Origin: Alteribacillus sp041949975
GTDB taxonomy: Bacteria; Bacillota; Bacilli; Bacillales; Marinococcaceae
Assembly (NCBI RefSeq): GCF_041949975.1
Contig: NZ_JBHFQG010000007.1
Location: 93,757-157,756, forward strand
Reading direction: 5' to 3'
Length of the DNA stretch: 64,000 bases
The position numbers were made by a program, and so were the translations under genes. The notes beneath the pieces were generated by a model that ran no database searches, was not told the origin of the DNA, and was given only the letters and a program-made list of their open reading frames with translations. The stretch's first letter is position 1; each line of letters opens with the position of its first letter. Shown here in pieces: positions 8,916-18,573 of this stretch.

Positions 8916-8960
8916 CAGAAAAATTCTTTCCCAATTCAAAAAAATAATAGAGAATTAGGT

Positions 8961-9977
8961 TTAAGATCTTTTTTTTAGGTAAAAAGGATGAATTAAGACA
9001 ACAATCAGCAAGTATAAATTTAAAAAACCGTATAATGGGTATAGAAAAGCAATTAATCGAGCAAAACCAAACCGGGTTACAGGAAGCATTAAACATATCA
9101 ATAATAGAGCTAATGCCCATGGAGGGAGAGGGATAACGGAACGAAATCTGCTCGATAATCCAAATAACCCGGATGCTGCTGTGGTAAATATGGCTGTCCA
9201 TAAAAGAATAGCCATAAAAGCTGTCATATAATTAGGGTAGGATTTTAATAAAGCAAACAATGGAATTTCGTATAACATAATATCTTCTGCTGCTGCTAAT
9301 AGTGATTCATTGTATAAAAAAGAGACACCACCTAGCGTTAATCCACTTCCAATACTAGCTATCCATATCTCGCCTGTCTGTTTAATCTGCTTCCCAGCTG
9401 CTGATAAGACAGCGACCAGCGGGAGCAAATTTAAAGATGTAAAGGTGAACGCAGTCGGCCAATTATGCTGGGTTGTCCAATCGAAACCTTTTAAATCAGC
9501 ATTAAACCAAAAGAAAGTTATTAAAGTAACGGTTAAGCTGGTAATTAATATGGGCATGAGAAAGCTGTTTATGCCAGTTAGACCTTGTACCCCTCGAACA
9601 GCTACAATGAGAAGCAGAATACACATAAACAGGACCCCGGCTGAAAATGGAATATGAAAATATTCCAGGGCAGCGCCTCCACCAGCTATCATCACTCCAG
9701 TTGTTGTAAATAAATAAAAAACAATAATGATGTCATACCCTTTAGAAAGCCGAGGACCCATCAACTCAGCAAGAACCTCTGCATAATCATTTGTTTGATG
9801 ATGGAAGCTTATGCTTAATACTACATGGCAGCTTGTTACAAATAGAAGAGTAAACAAAATAATAGCCAGTCCACTTTCATGACCAAAAAATTGCCATATT
9901 TCACGTCCTGAAGCATATCCTGCACCAATAGTCGTACCAATTATTAAAAACATCCATTTTAATCCATTGACTACCAT
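8961..9977 (-). CDS. YkvI-family integral membrane protein (positional equivalent of yyaD)
   Basis: 338 aa with about ten hydrophobic segments. The N-terminal GTTIGAGYASGREIWQFFG is typical of YkvI-type members of the APC transporter superfamily; substrate unknown. I start at ATG 9975-9977 because an AGGGAGAG site lies just before it, although the frame is open 12 codons further. It is divergent from yyaC, and its place between ychF/yyzM and yyaC matches B. subtilis yyaD. Confidence 0.8.
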   Translation of the reverse strand: MVVNGLKWMFLIIGTTIGAGYASGREIWQFFGHESGLAIILFTLLFVTSCHVVLSISFHHQTNDYAEVLAELMGPRLSKGYDIIIVFYLFTTTGVMIAGGGAALEYFHIPFSAGVLFMCILLLIVAVRGVQGLTGINSFLMPILITSLTVTLITFFWFNADLKGFDWTTQHNWPTAFTFTSLNLLPLVAVLSAAGKQIKQTGEIWIASIGSGLTLGGVSFLYNESLLAAAEDIMLYEIPLFALLKSYPNYMTAFMAILLWTAIFTTAASGLFGLSSRFRSVIPLPPWALALLLICLMLPVTRFGFARLIAFLYPLYGFLNLYLLIVVLIHPFYLKKRS

Positions 9978-10079
9978 TTGCTCTCTCCCTTTGTCTAGGC
10001 TCACCTTCTGCAAAGGCGAACGTATAGAAATTGAAAAAGGTTCCTATACTGGGACTAATATGAATAAGGAGAGACCAAT

Positions 10080-10760
10080 ATGCTTGGAAAAAAACCTGTT
10101 TCCTTACGAACTCCTTTTTCTTATCAAGTGCATACAGAAGAAAAAGGGGCAGCTTCCAGACTTGCCTCCAAATTAACCGAACAATTAGAAAATGTACCAT
10201 CTTACCGTGACATTGTAGTAATTTGTATTGGTACGGATCGTTCCACTGGTGACTCTCTAGGGCCTATTATTGGTTCTAATTTAGAGAAGACCCCGCTTAA
10301 ACGATTTTGTGTGTATGGAACCCTGGCTAAACCAGTCCATGCTGTTAATCTTGAGGAAACAATCGAAATGATTCAGCACTATCACCACCGCCCGTATGTA
10401 GTAGCTATTGATGCTTGCCTTGGCCGTTTAAAAAATGTCGGAAAGATAAATTTTTCTGAAGGACCGGTCATTCCTGGAGCTGCTATGAAAAAAAAGCTTC
10501 CTCACGTAGGAGATATGCATGTGACAGGAATTGTAAACGTGAGCGGAATGATGGAGTATTTTGTCTTACAAAATACTAGACTTCATACGGTGATGACCAT
10601 GGCCGAATGTATTTCTCAAGGATTCGTATTAGCTGATAATAAATTAAAAATTAATTCAAGCTCAGTTGTAACAAACAAACCTTCTGATACTCCTATTCAT
10701 TCCAAAGGATTATCCAAAATGGAATCTGCTTTCTCCATACAAGAGGAGAACAATAAATAA
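10080..10760 (+). CDS. yyaC: Sporulation protein YyaC (DUF1256)
   Basis: 226 aa. The core VVICIGTDRSTGDSLGP (near residue 50) and VAIDACLG (near 115) match DUF1256/YyaC proteins, which share a fold with the germination protease and hydrogenase-maturation proteases and are made in the forespore. An AAGGAGA site precedes the ATG. The C-terminal 30-40 residues (Ser/Lys-rich) extend beyond the conserved domain. It is divergent from the YkvI-like gene, with 102 bases between them containing TATACT and a GTATAG/CTATAC dyad. Confidence 0.88.
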   Translation: MLGKKPVSLRTPFSYQVHTEEKGAASRLASKLTEQLENVPSYRDIVVICIGTDRSTGDSLGPIIGSNLEKTPLKRFCVYGTLAKPVHAVNLEETIEMIQHYHHRPYVVAIDACLGRLKNVGKINFSEGPVIPGAAMKKKLPHVGDMHVTGIVNVSGMMEYFVLQNTRLHTVMTMAECISQGFVLADNKLKINSSSVVTNKPSDTPIHSKGLSKMESAFSIQEENNK

Positions 10761-10776
10761 CTGTCCCTTTATGTTG

Positions 10777-11415
10777 TTATACTATTGCACCAGCGACAAC
10801 CACAGAAGGCAGCAAATTAGCAATTGAGCATACCTGCTAGTTTCAAGCCGATAGCAAGTATTATCACTCCCCTGGTAGCTGTCATTTCTGTTATAAACAT
10901 GTCTACTAGCTCCTGGGGAACAACTTTATTATTTTCCACACCACTCGGTATTGGCGGTTTCTTTTATTCCTGTTTTTTGTTTATGAAGGAACTATTGCCT
11001 GTTAGCTGGCTAAATAGATAAATTTCGTACATTGTGATTAAGACGCAATCCGCTGTCTAATGCTTCTATTACAGCCATCAATCCTAAAACATATATTAAG
11101 GTGGCTGTCACGAAAGCTTTGGTAACTACCTTCTCCCTCCGTTTTCCAGTTTTATGTTGAATCTAACCACCTAATTGGTTTAAATAATCTTTAAGCGTTA
11201 GATGTTCTCCCATTCACCGCCAATGACCAGACTTCCTATTACAATAAGGAAATTGATTGCTCTCTAATACCATTGAACACCTAAAACCATGATTGAAAGT
11301 GCGATTGCCCTCCATAATTGTCGTTTTAATTCGATCTGGAATTTTTTTAAAATAACAGTCCTATTAAAGATCCAATAATGATTGCGAAACCATTAACAAT
11401 TGTCCCTAATAAAAA
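10777..11415 (-). pseudogene. DUF554 (YqgA-like) membrane protein, decayed
   Basis: Minus-strand fragments in different frames spell a DUF554 protein in the right order. They are LGTIVNGFAIIIGSLIGLLF, then KIPDRIKTTIMEG, then AIALSIMVLGVQ, then KAFVTATLIYVLG with VIEALDSGLRLNHN, then TEMTATRGVIILAIGLKLAG and finally NLLPSVVVAGAIV. At least four frameshifts and internal stops separate them, and the expected start codon is absent. DUF554 genes sit beside spo0J in several halophilic Bacillaceae (recalled, not checked). No functional product is likely. Confidence 0.8.
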
Positions 11416-11504
11416 TTATTTCTCCTTTAAATCACTTTCTTTTAAGCCATATTCTTTTCACCAGCGTAAAAAAAGCCCCTCCCACGTGACTTTCCATTCA
11501 ATTT

Positions 11505-12362
11505 TTATTCTTCTTTTTCCAACAGCTCTAGAATTCTCTCTAAATCATCCTCTGTTATAAATTCTATTTCAATTTTTCCCTTTCTTTTCCCTTTCTTTAT
11601 GGAAACAGAAGTCCCGAAATAAGACCGTAATTCTTCTTCCTTCGACTTAATGAAAATAGAGGGCTTCGCTGGCTTCTCTTTTTGTTTTGTTTCACGTGAA
11701 ACATTGTTTAATTGCTGGACTAATTCTTCTGTTTGGCGAACATTTAAAGATTGTTTTTCAATCTTATCCAACACTTCGCCAGCCTTCGTCTTATCTTTTA
11801 AGCCTAATAGAGTTCGGCCATGCCCCATTGAAATAGTTTTGTCGGCAATTTTATTCTGAACCTCTTTTGGCAGCTGCATTAAACGTAGATGGTTGGCAAT
11901 ATGAGGCCGGCTTTTTCCAAGCCGCTTCGATAACTCTTCTTGCGTAACCCCTAAATATTTAATTAATTTCTCATATGCTTTTGCTTCTTCTAAAGGATTC
12001 AAATTTTCCCGTTGCAAATTTTCAATTAGGGCCACTTCCATCATTTTTTCATCTGAAAAGTCTTTGGCGACAGCCGGGACAGTCTTTAAACCTGCTGCTC
12101 GGGCAGCTCTGTACCTTCGTTCTCCCGCTACAATCTCATAGCCTTTAATGCTTTTTCTTATGATAAGCGGCTGAAGTACCCCATGTTCTTCTATCGACTC
12201 TTTTAATTCTTTGATTGCCTCTTCTGTGAAAGACTTTCGAGGCTGATAAGGATTAGGACGCAGATCTTTTACTTTTACGTCCTTTATCACATTATCTTGT
12301 CCCTTTGTCTCATCAGGAAAGAAAGCATTTAATCCTCTGCCAAGTCCTTTACCCACCGGCAA
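11505..12362 (-). CDS. spo0J: Chromosome-partitioning protein ParB (Spo0J)
   Basis: 285 aa. The N-terminal CTP-binding/ParB domain carries GERRYRAARAAG near residue 80. The central helix-turn-helix (TQEELSKRLGKSRPHIANHLR, about 135-155) reads parS, and the C-terminal dimerisation domain is Lys/Glu-rich. It spreads from parS, loads SMC and controls Soj. It overlaps soj by 14 bases and contains a perfect parS within its own coding sequence. Confidence 0.97.
   Translation of the reverse strand: MPVGKGLGRGLNAFFPDETKGQDNVIKDVKVKDLRPNPYQPRKSFTEEAIKELKESIEEHGVLQPLIIRKSIKGYEIVAGERRYRAARAAGLKTVPAVAKDFSDEKMMEVALIENLQRENLNPLEEAKAYEKLIKYLGVTQEELSKRLGKSRPHIANHLRLMQLPKEVQNKIADKTISMGHGRTLLGLKDKTKAGEVLDKIEKQSLNVRQTEELVQQLNNVSRETKQKEKPAKPSIFIKSKEEELRSYFGTSVSIKKGKRKGKIEIEFITEDDLERILELLEKEE
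11688..11703. promoter_or_regulatory. parS centromere site, perfect consensus
   Basis: TGTTTCACGTGAAACA, a 16-bp perfect palindrome identical to the Bacillus parS consensus, lies inside spo0J as in B. subtilis. It should nucleate Spo0J sliding clamps near the origin. Confidence 0.95.
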
Positions 12363-13110
12363 CCACTTCCTTTGCTAAATCTAAGTATACTTCTGCTCCC
12401 CTTGATTTTGCATCATACAAAATAATAGGGAGCCCGTGACTAGGTGCTTCTCCTAAACGTACATTTCTCGGAACAATCGTATTAAACACTTTTTCCCTGA
12501 AATATTTCTTTACTTCCTCAATAACTTGTAAGCCTAAATTGGTACGGGCGTCCAGCATTGTTAATACTACCCCTTCAATTGCTAGGTCTGTGTTTAAATG
12601 TTTCTGTACTAATCGAACCGTATTTAAAAGCTGGCTTAACCCTTCTAATGCGTAATATTCGCATTGCACAGGAATTAAGACCGAATCAGAAGCTGTTAAA
12701 GCATTAATCGTCAACAGCCCAAGCGATGGAGGACAGTCTATAATCATATAATCATATTCCTCATCTACTTCACTCAACGCTTTTTTCAGGCGGATTTCCC
12801 TGGAAATAGTCGGCACCAATTCTATTTCTGCCCCTGATAGTTGAATAGTGGAAGGTACCACATCCAAGTTTTCCACACTGGAATGTTTAATGACTTGACT
12901 GATTTCCGCATCCTCCACTAAAAGGTTGTAAACACATTCATCAACATCTCCCTTTTCAATACCGGCTCCGCTTGTTGCATTACCTTGAGGATCAATATCA
13001 ACTAGCAATACTTTCTTTCCTATGTAAGCCAAACAAGCACTTATATTTACCGCAGTAGTAGTCTTCCCTACCCCGCCTTTTTGGTTGGCGATAGCAACTA
13101 CTTTTGCCAT
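12349..13110 (-). CDS. soj: Chromosome-partitioning ATPase ParA (Soj)
   Basis: 253 aa. The deviant Walker A KGGVGKTTTAVN at residues 10-21, Walker A' DIDPQGNAT near 40 and Walker B YMIIDCPPSLGL near 120 define a ParA/MinD ATPase. It regulates DnaA and drives origin separation with Spo0J; the ATP-bound dimer binds DNA through C-terminal arginines. Operon with spo0J. Confidence 0.97.
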   Translation of the reverse strand: MAKVVAIANQKGGVGKTTTAVNISACLAYIGKKVLLVDIDPQGNATSGAGIEKGDVDECVYNLLVEDAEISQVIKHSSVENLDVVPSTIQLSGAEIELVPTISREIRLKKALSEVDEEYDYMIIDCPPSLGLLTINALTASDSVLIPVQCEYYALEGLSQLLNTVRLVQKHLNTDLAIEGVVLTMLDARTNLGLQVIEEVKKYFREKVFNTIVPRNVRLGEAPSHGLPIILYDAKSRGAEVYLDLAKEVVAGG

Positions 13111-13324
13111 CGGGACACCTACTTTCCTCTAGCTGCTAACCTTTTATTTATTTTGCTGTATAGTTTTTAAAAGTAAAAAATAAAGATTATGAATTGTTTC
13201 TTACTGTCTTTTATTCTATCACGTTTTCAGAAAAATTTTTTAAAGGTTTTTTCGACAACTTCCTCTGCTTTTTTCTTTTTAAAAAGTGATGTAGAACAAA
13301 ATTGATATACGTCTTTTAATACTT

Positions 13325-13363
13325 ATAAAAAATAATCTACCATTTTGTTATTGGTAGATTATT
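13325..13363 (-). terminator. Terminator overlapping the noc stop
   Basis: ATAATCTACC / GGTAGATTAT with an 11-base loop is followed on the minus strand by TTTTTTATA. It overlaps the last codons of noc. Confidence 0.8.
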
Positions 13364-14210
13364 TCTTAGGAATTCGAATAGTAAATTGATAATATTCCTC
13401 ATGATCTTCTTCATTCGTTTCAATATTCATGCCGCTTTTTGTCACCATATCAACTGATTGACGAATGGTGTTCATAGCAAGCCTTGTATCTTTGGAATAG
13501 TGTTTTCGTGTGGGCTTTTTCTTTTTTGGTTTTTCTTCTTTCCCTTGGGATTTTTTAATAAGTTCTTCGGTTTGTTTTACATTTAATTCATTTTCAATGA
13601 CTTCATTTAATATTTTTTCTTGTTTTTCCGCATCTTTAATGGGAAGGAGCGCCCGTGCATGCCGCTCGGTTATTTTTCTTTCTTTCAATGCTTGTTGAGT
13701 ATTTTCCGTTAGATGAAGGAGCCTCAATTTATTCGCCACAGTAGACTGGCCTTTTCCAAGACGCTGCGCCAGGCTTTCCTGTGTTAATCCGTGTAAGTCT
13801 AAAAGCTTGGCGTATGCTGCAGCTTCTTCAATAGCAGTTAATTCTTCTCGCTGTAGATTTTCTATAAGAGCCACGGAAGCCGTTTGAGTATCATTAAAAT
13901 CTTTAATAATTGCTGGAATTTCTTCCATTTCAAGACTTATTGCTGCCCGCCAACGTCGCTCTCCTGCTATAATTTCATAATTGTTTTCCTGCTGGCGTAC
14001 GGTGATTGGCTGCAACAGACCATGAGTGCGAATCGATTGTGCAAGCTCCGCAATCTTTTCCTCTTGAAAAATCGTACGCGGCTGAAATGGATTGGCAATA
14101 ATATCGTCAACAGGGAGATACTTCACTTCCTCTTGAGGACGCTCTACTTTTTCTTCCTTTCCATCATCCTGGTCTCCAAGGCCAAACCACTTTTGAAGCG
14201 ATTGCTTCAT
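13359..14210 (-). CDS. noc: Nucleoid occlusion protein Noc
   Basis: 283-aa ParB paralogue. The N-terminal MKQSLQKWFGLGD is the short amphipathic membrane-targeting helix typical of Noc, which distinguishes it from Spo0J. The ParB domain (GERRWRAAISLEM near residue 80) and a helix-turn-helix (TQESLAQRLGKGQSTVANKLR near 140) follow. Noc binds ATTTCCCGGGAAAT-like sites and blocks FtsZ assembly over DNA. It is next to rsmG, as in B. subtilis. Two one-mismatch candidate sites occur in this window. Confidence 0.95.
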   Translation of the reverse strand: MKQSLQKWFGLGDQDDGKEEKVERPQEEVKYLPVDDIIANPFQPRTIFQEEKIAELAQSIRTHGLLQPITVRQQENNYEIIAGERRWRAAISLEMEEIPAIIKDFNDTQTASVALIENLQREELTAIEEAAAYAKLLDLHGLTQESLAQRLGKGQSTVANKLRLLHLTENTQQALKERKITERHARALLPIKDAEKQEKILNEVIENELNVKQTEELIKKSQGKEEKPKKKKPTRKHYSKDTRLAMNTIRQSVDMVTKSGMNIETNEEDHEEYYQFTIRIPKK

Positions 14211-14349
14211 TGCCTGACACCACCTTACTAGAAACTACAATATATCATTTTCGCCACAATCGTGCGAAAACCTTCTTTGAAACTTTCCCTGTACCTCATC
14301 TTCATACATTTTACCACGCTCGTATCCTTTGTCTACCATACCCATCTGT

Positions 14350-15066
14350 TTATACTAGCGGTTTTTTTGAAGGTGTCCCAGGTTTTCGCGGATAAGATTT
14401 AGGAGTAGAATCAATTTTTTCCATACGAAGAATATACCTTTCACTCTTTTCATTAGGGAGGGTTAACGAATAGGAATCAAGCCATCTTCCGCCAATCATT
14501 CTGCAAGCTTTGCCTGCTTCTTCTTTTTCTTCTAACCCCGTCGAACCTTTCATTGCCAAAAAAGTTCCCCCTCTTTTTACAAACGGGAGGCACAGTTCTG
14601 TAAGCACAGACATCCGTGCTACTGCCCGGGCAATCGAAACATCATATTTTTCACGATGTGCAGAGATGTGTGCTACATCTTCCGCTCGTCCATGCAAAAA
14701 ATCGACTTCCTGTAAGTCTAATTCTTCGGCCAAATGTTCGAGAAAAGTCATTCTTTTTTTCAATGAATCGACAATAACCACTTTAAGATGAGGAAAACAT
14801 ATTTTTATAGGTATGCTTGGAAAACCTGCGCCAGCACCAATATCTACTACATTTTTTACTTTTTGAAAGTTATGGGCAAACAATGCCGTTAAAGAATCAT
14901 AAAAATGTTTTTCATATACCTCATCTTCATCCGTGATTCCGGTTAAATTCATCTTTTTATTCCAATCTACCAGCATACGGTAATATAAATCAAACTGCTT
15001 CTCCTGTTTCTCTGTAAGTTGTATGCCATCTTCTTGCAGCCAGCTTGCAAATTGATGCTTACTCAT
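14350..15066 (-). CDS. rsmG: 16S rRNA (guanine-N7) methyltransferase RsmG
   Basis: 238 aa, close to the 239 aa of B. subtilis GidB. The SAM-binding loop VVDIGAGAGFPSIPI is near residue 70 and the ARAVARMSVL segment follows. It methylates G527 (E. coli numbering) of 16S rRNA; loss gives low-level streptomycin resistance. I start at the ATG at 15064-15066 preceded by AAAGGTGG; a GTG four codons upstream overlaps that site. Confidence 0.95.
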   Translation of the reverse strand: MSKHQFASWLQEDGIQLTEKQEKQFDLYYRMLVDWNKKMNLTGITDEDEVYEKHFYDSLTALFAHNFQKVKNVVDIGAGAGFPSIPIKICFPHLKVVIVDSLKKRMTFLEHLAEELDLQEVDFLHGRAEDVAHISAHREKYDVSIARAVARMSVLTELCLPFVKRGGTFLAMKGSTGLEEKEEAGKACRMIGGRWLDSYSLTLPNEKSERYILRMEKIDSTPKSYPRKPGTPSKKPLV

Positions 15067-15228
15067 TAAATAAGCCACCTTTATATTTTACACTAACCAC
15101 GTGTAAAAAGTTTTGTTGGTTTAACCGTTTAGTTGCTCACTCTTTTCTTGAAACCCATGGGTGTTTCAGCCGCGCACAATTTGTAAAAGGACATGTATCG
15201 TTCACCGTTAAAATTTTATGTAAGGTAA

Positions 15229-15278
15229 ACAACTCCAGCGCCAACCCAAAGTATGAAAAAAGGTGCGCTGGAGCTGTT
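15229..15278 (-). terminator. Terminator after mnmG
   Basis: CTCCAGCGC / GCGCTGGAG, extended by AACA/TGTT, lies directly after the mnmG stop. The T-run on the minus strand is short. Confidence 0.6.
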
Positions 15279-15279
15279 C

Positions 15280-17169
15280 TTATGCTTCAGCTGTTTTCGC
15301 AAGTCTTCCCTGTTCCAAATATACAAGCAGAATCGAAATATCAGATGGATTAACACCCGAAACTCTAGATGCCTGGCCTACTGAAAGAGGTCTAACTTCA
15401 GCAAGTTTTTGCTTTGCTTCCGTGGCTAGTCCGGATATTTGTTCGTAATCCAGGTTTTCCGGTATTTTCTTTTTCTCCATCTTTTTCATTCGCTCTACTT
15501 GTTCCAATTGTTTAGAAATATATCCTTCATATTTAATTTGAATCTCTACCTGTTCTCCGACATCTGGAGAGACTGATTCTTCTCCAGGAGCAAATGGAAT
15601 GATATCGTCATAACCTAATTCCGGACGTTTAAGCAAGTTTGCAGCAGACACGGCTTCTTTCATCGGAGAAGATTGTTTTTCCTCTAGCAAACGCTGCAGC
15701 TCTTCGCTCGGTTTTATAATCGTTTTTTCCAATCGAGCTTTTTCTTTTGCAATCGACTCTTTTTTTCGGTTAAAACGTTCATAACGTTCTTCTGGAATTA
15801 AACCGATGTTATAACCGATATCTGTTAGGCGGAGATCAGCGTTATCGTGACGGAGAAGCAGGCGATATTCTGCTCGGGATGTTAACAAACGATATGGTTC
15901 GTTTGTTCCTTTTGTCACCAAATCATCAATCAAGACGCCAATGTAAGCATCTGAACGGTCAAGAATGACTCCATCTTTTCCTTGCGCTTTGCAAGCTGCA
16001 TTTATTCCAGCCATGATGCCTTGGCCGGCTGCTTCTTCATATCCTGAAGTTCCATTAATTTGTCCGGCAGTAAATAGATTTTCTACTTTTTTCGTTTCAA
16101 GGGTCGGCCATAGCTGGGTCGGTACAATGGCATCATACTCGATTGCATAGCCGGGCCGCATCATTCGAACGTTCTCGAGCCCTGGAATCGTTTTTAACAT
16201 TTTAAATTGTACATCCTCAGGCAAGCTGGTTGAAAGTCCCTGCACATAAACTTCTGACGTATTTCTTCCTTCTGGCTCAAGGAATATTTGGTGCTTTGGT
16301 TTATCATGAAAACGAACAATTTTATCCTCAATGGAAGGACAATAGCGCGGTCCTGTACCTTCGATCATACCGGAATACATTGGAGAACGTGTGAGATTTT
16401 CATTAATAATAGAATGTGTCACTTCTCCTGTATAAGTCAGCCAACAAGGCAGCTGATCTGTAATATATTTTGTCGTCTCATAAGAAAATGCCCGCGGTTT
16501 GTCGTCTCCAGGCTGAATTTCTGTTTTGTCATAATCAATACTGCTTCCATTAACTCGAGGTGGCGTTCCTGTTTTAAACCTCACCATTTCAAAGCCCAAA
16601 GACTTTAAACTATGAGAGAGATTGATGGATGGCTGCATATTGTTCGGGCCGCTCTCGTAGGCAAGATCCCCCAATATAATTTTGCCGCGCAAGTACGTTC
16701 CAGTAGTCACCACAACCGTTTTTGCATAATAAGATGCACCCGTGTTTGTAACGACCCCCTTACATACTCCATTTTCGACAATTAATTCTTCTACTAGTCC
16801 TTGACGAAGGAGAAGGTTTTCTTCTTCTTCTAATGTTTTTTTCATTTCATGCTGATATAAAAATTTATCTGCTTGGGCACGTAACGCGCGTACAGCTGGT
16901 CCTTTCCCTGTATTCAGCATCCTCATTTGAATATGCGTTTTATCAATGTTTTTAGCCATTTCACCGCCTAGCGCGTCAATTTCACGCACAACAATGCCTT
17001 TCGCCGGTCCGCCAACGGAAGGATTACATGGCATAAACGCTACGGCGTCCAGATTCAGCGTAAGCATTAAAGTTTTAGAACCCATTCTTGCCGCTGCAAG
17101 GCCTGCTTCTACACCAGCATGACCTGCGCCGATTACAATTACATCAAATTCGCCGCCTTCATAATGCAT
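15280..17169 (-). CDS. mnmG: tRNA uridine-34 carboxymethylaminomethyl modification enzyme MnmG
   Basis: 629 aa, full length. FAD-binding GAGHAGVEAGLAAARMG at the N-terminus, the CNPSVGGPAKG motif near residue 50 and two GidA signatures (GTPPRVNG, NGTSGYEEAAGQG) are intact. With MnmE it installs cmnm5U34 in tRNAs reading split codon boxes. The ATG at 17167-17169 has GGAGGT seven bases upstream. It is 27 bases from mnmE, an operon. Confidence 0.97.
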   Translation of the reverse strand: MHYEGGEFDVIVIGAGHAGVEAGLAAARMGSKTLMLTLNLDAVAFMPCNPSVGGPAKGIVVREIDALGGEMAKNIDKTHIQMRMLNTGKGPAVRALRAQADKFLYQHEMKKTLEEEENLLLRQGLVEELIVENGVCKGVVTNTGASYYAKTVVVTTGTYLRGKIILGDLAYESGPNNMQPSINLSHSLKSLGFEMVRFKTGTPPRVNGSSIDYDKTEIQPGDDKPRAFSYETTKYITDQLPCWLTYTGEVTHSIINENLTRSPMYSGMIEGTGPRYCPSIEDKIVRFHDKPKHQIFLEPEGRNTSEVYVQGLSTSLPEDVQFKMLKTIPGLENVRMMRPGYAIEYDAIVPTQLWPTLETKKVENLFTAGQINGTSGYEEAAGQGIMAGINAACKAQGKDGVILDRSDAYIGVLIDDLVTKGTNEPYRLLTSRAEYRLLLRHDNADLRLTDIGYNIGLIPEERYERFNRKKESIAKEKARLEKTIIKPSEELQRLLEEKQSSPMKEAVSAANLLKRPELGYDDIIPFAPGEESVSPDVGEQVEIQIKYEGYISKQLEQVERMKKMEKKKIPENLDYEQISGLATEAKQKLAEVRPLSVGQASRVSGVNPSDISILLVYLEQGRLAKTAEA

Positions 17170-17196
17170 CACAATTACCTCCTTTTTTTCCTTTCT

Positions 17197-18573
17197 TTAT
17201 TTTCCTAAACAAAATTGTGAAAAGAGCTGGTCAATTAGACTATCATGGACGTTTTCTCCGACAATTTCTCCTAACTGTTCCCAAGCTCGAGTAATATCTA
17301 TTTGTACCATATCTACTGGAACTTCCATTTCAGCCGCTTCCAGAGCTTCTTCAATGGAGTTTTTCGCTTGATTTAATAATCCAATATGGCGAGCATTTGA
17401 AATATAACTTAAATCCGCTGTCTCAACGCCTTCTTCAAAAAACATACGCGAAATAGCCTGTTCTAGCTCTTCGATTCCTTCATCTTTTAATAAAGACGCA
17501 GCGATGAGAGGCCGGCCAGATGCAAGTTCTCTTATTCTGTCTTCGTCGACTTTTTTGGGAAGATCTGTTTTATTCATAATAATGACAGCATTTAATCCTT
17601 GAATGGCTTGAAAAAGAGCTTCGTCTTCTTTTGTCAATTCTTCGGCACTGTTTATGACCAATAAAATAAGTTCTGCTTCTGTCAAAACCTGGCGGGACCT
17701 TTCGACACCGATTTTTTCTACAATATCCTCCGTCTCACGAATACCAGCAGTATCAATAAGCCTAAGGGGTACTCCCCGCACATTCACGTACTCTTCCAGC
17801 ACGTCGCGAGTCGTTCCTGGGACATCAGTAACGATCGCTTTATTTTCATGAACAAGACTGTTCATCAAAGATGACTTTCCAACATTAGGACGTCCAATAA
17901 TCGCCGTAGCAAGCCCCTCTCGCAATATTTTACCTTGTTTGGCTGTTGCGAGCAGCTGATTTATTTCATCCCGTACTTCTTCTGCATGTTCTTTCAGCCT
18001 GTTTAATGTGACAGATTCTGCATCATACTCCGGGTAATCTATATTTACTTCGACATTGGCTACTGTTTCAAGCAGCTTTTGACGCAGCCGTCTCACTTTA
18101 TCCGATAAACGTCCATTGACTTGTTTTAATGCAACGTTCATGGCCCGGTCTGTCTTGGCGCGTATAAGATCCATCACTCCTTCTGCTTGAGAAAGATCAA
18201 TACGGCCATTCAAAAACGCACGCTTAGTGAATTCTCCTGGTTCAGCTAATCTTGCTCCGCTGCTAAGGACCAGATCGAGCACTTTATTGACAGATACCAG
18301 TCCGCCATGGCAATTTATTTCTACGACATCTTCTCTTGTGAACGTCTTAGGAGCCCGAAGGACGGATACCATCACTTCTTCCACTGTTTCCTCCGTTTCC
18401 GGGTTTATGAGATGTCCATAATGAATGGTGTGAGTATCTGCTTCCTTTAAAGAAGCTTTTCCTTTGTATATTCTATCTGCAATGGACAAGGCTTCATCCC
18501 CGCTCAACCGTACAATAGCAATAGCCCCTTCTCCAGATGGAGTTGATATGGCAGCAATCGTATCAAATTCCAT
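17197..18573 (-). CDS. mnmE: tRNA modification GTPase MnmE (TrmE)
   Basis: 458 aa. The N-terminal tetrahydrofolate-binding domain is followed by a G domain (GRPNVGKSSLMN near 228, DTAG switch II, NKTD). The C-terminus FCLGK holds the invariant cysteine of the CxGK motif. It dimerises and works with MnmG, the next gene. AGGAGGTG precedes the ATG. Confidence 0.97.
   Translation of the reverse strand: MEFDTIAAISTPSGEGAIAIVRLSGDEALSIADRIYKGKASLKEADTHTIHYGHLINPETEETVEEVMVSVLRAPKTFTREDVVEINCHGGLVSVNKVLDLVLSSGARLAEPGEFTKRAFLNGRIDLSQAEGVMDLIRAKTDRAMNVALKQVNGRLSDKVRRLRQKLLETVANVEVNIDYPEYDAESVTLNRLKEHAEEVRDEINQLLATAKQGKILREGLATAIIGRPNVGKSSLMNSLVHENKAIVTDVPGTTRDVLEEYVNVRGVPLRLIDTAGIRETEDIVEKIGVERSRQVLTEAELILLVINSAEELTKEDEALFQAIQGLNAVIIMNKTDLPKKVDEDRIRELASGRPLIAASLLKDEGIEELEQAISRMFFEEGVETADLSYISNARHIGLLNQAKNSIEEALEAAEMEVPVDMVQIDITRAWEQLGEIVGENVHDSLIDQLFSQFCLGK

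Noticed and set aside
10824..11021. A 65-codon plus-strand frame after yyaC
   Set aside because: It is antisense to the DUF554 pseudogene and has no ribosome site.
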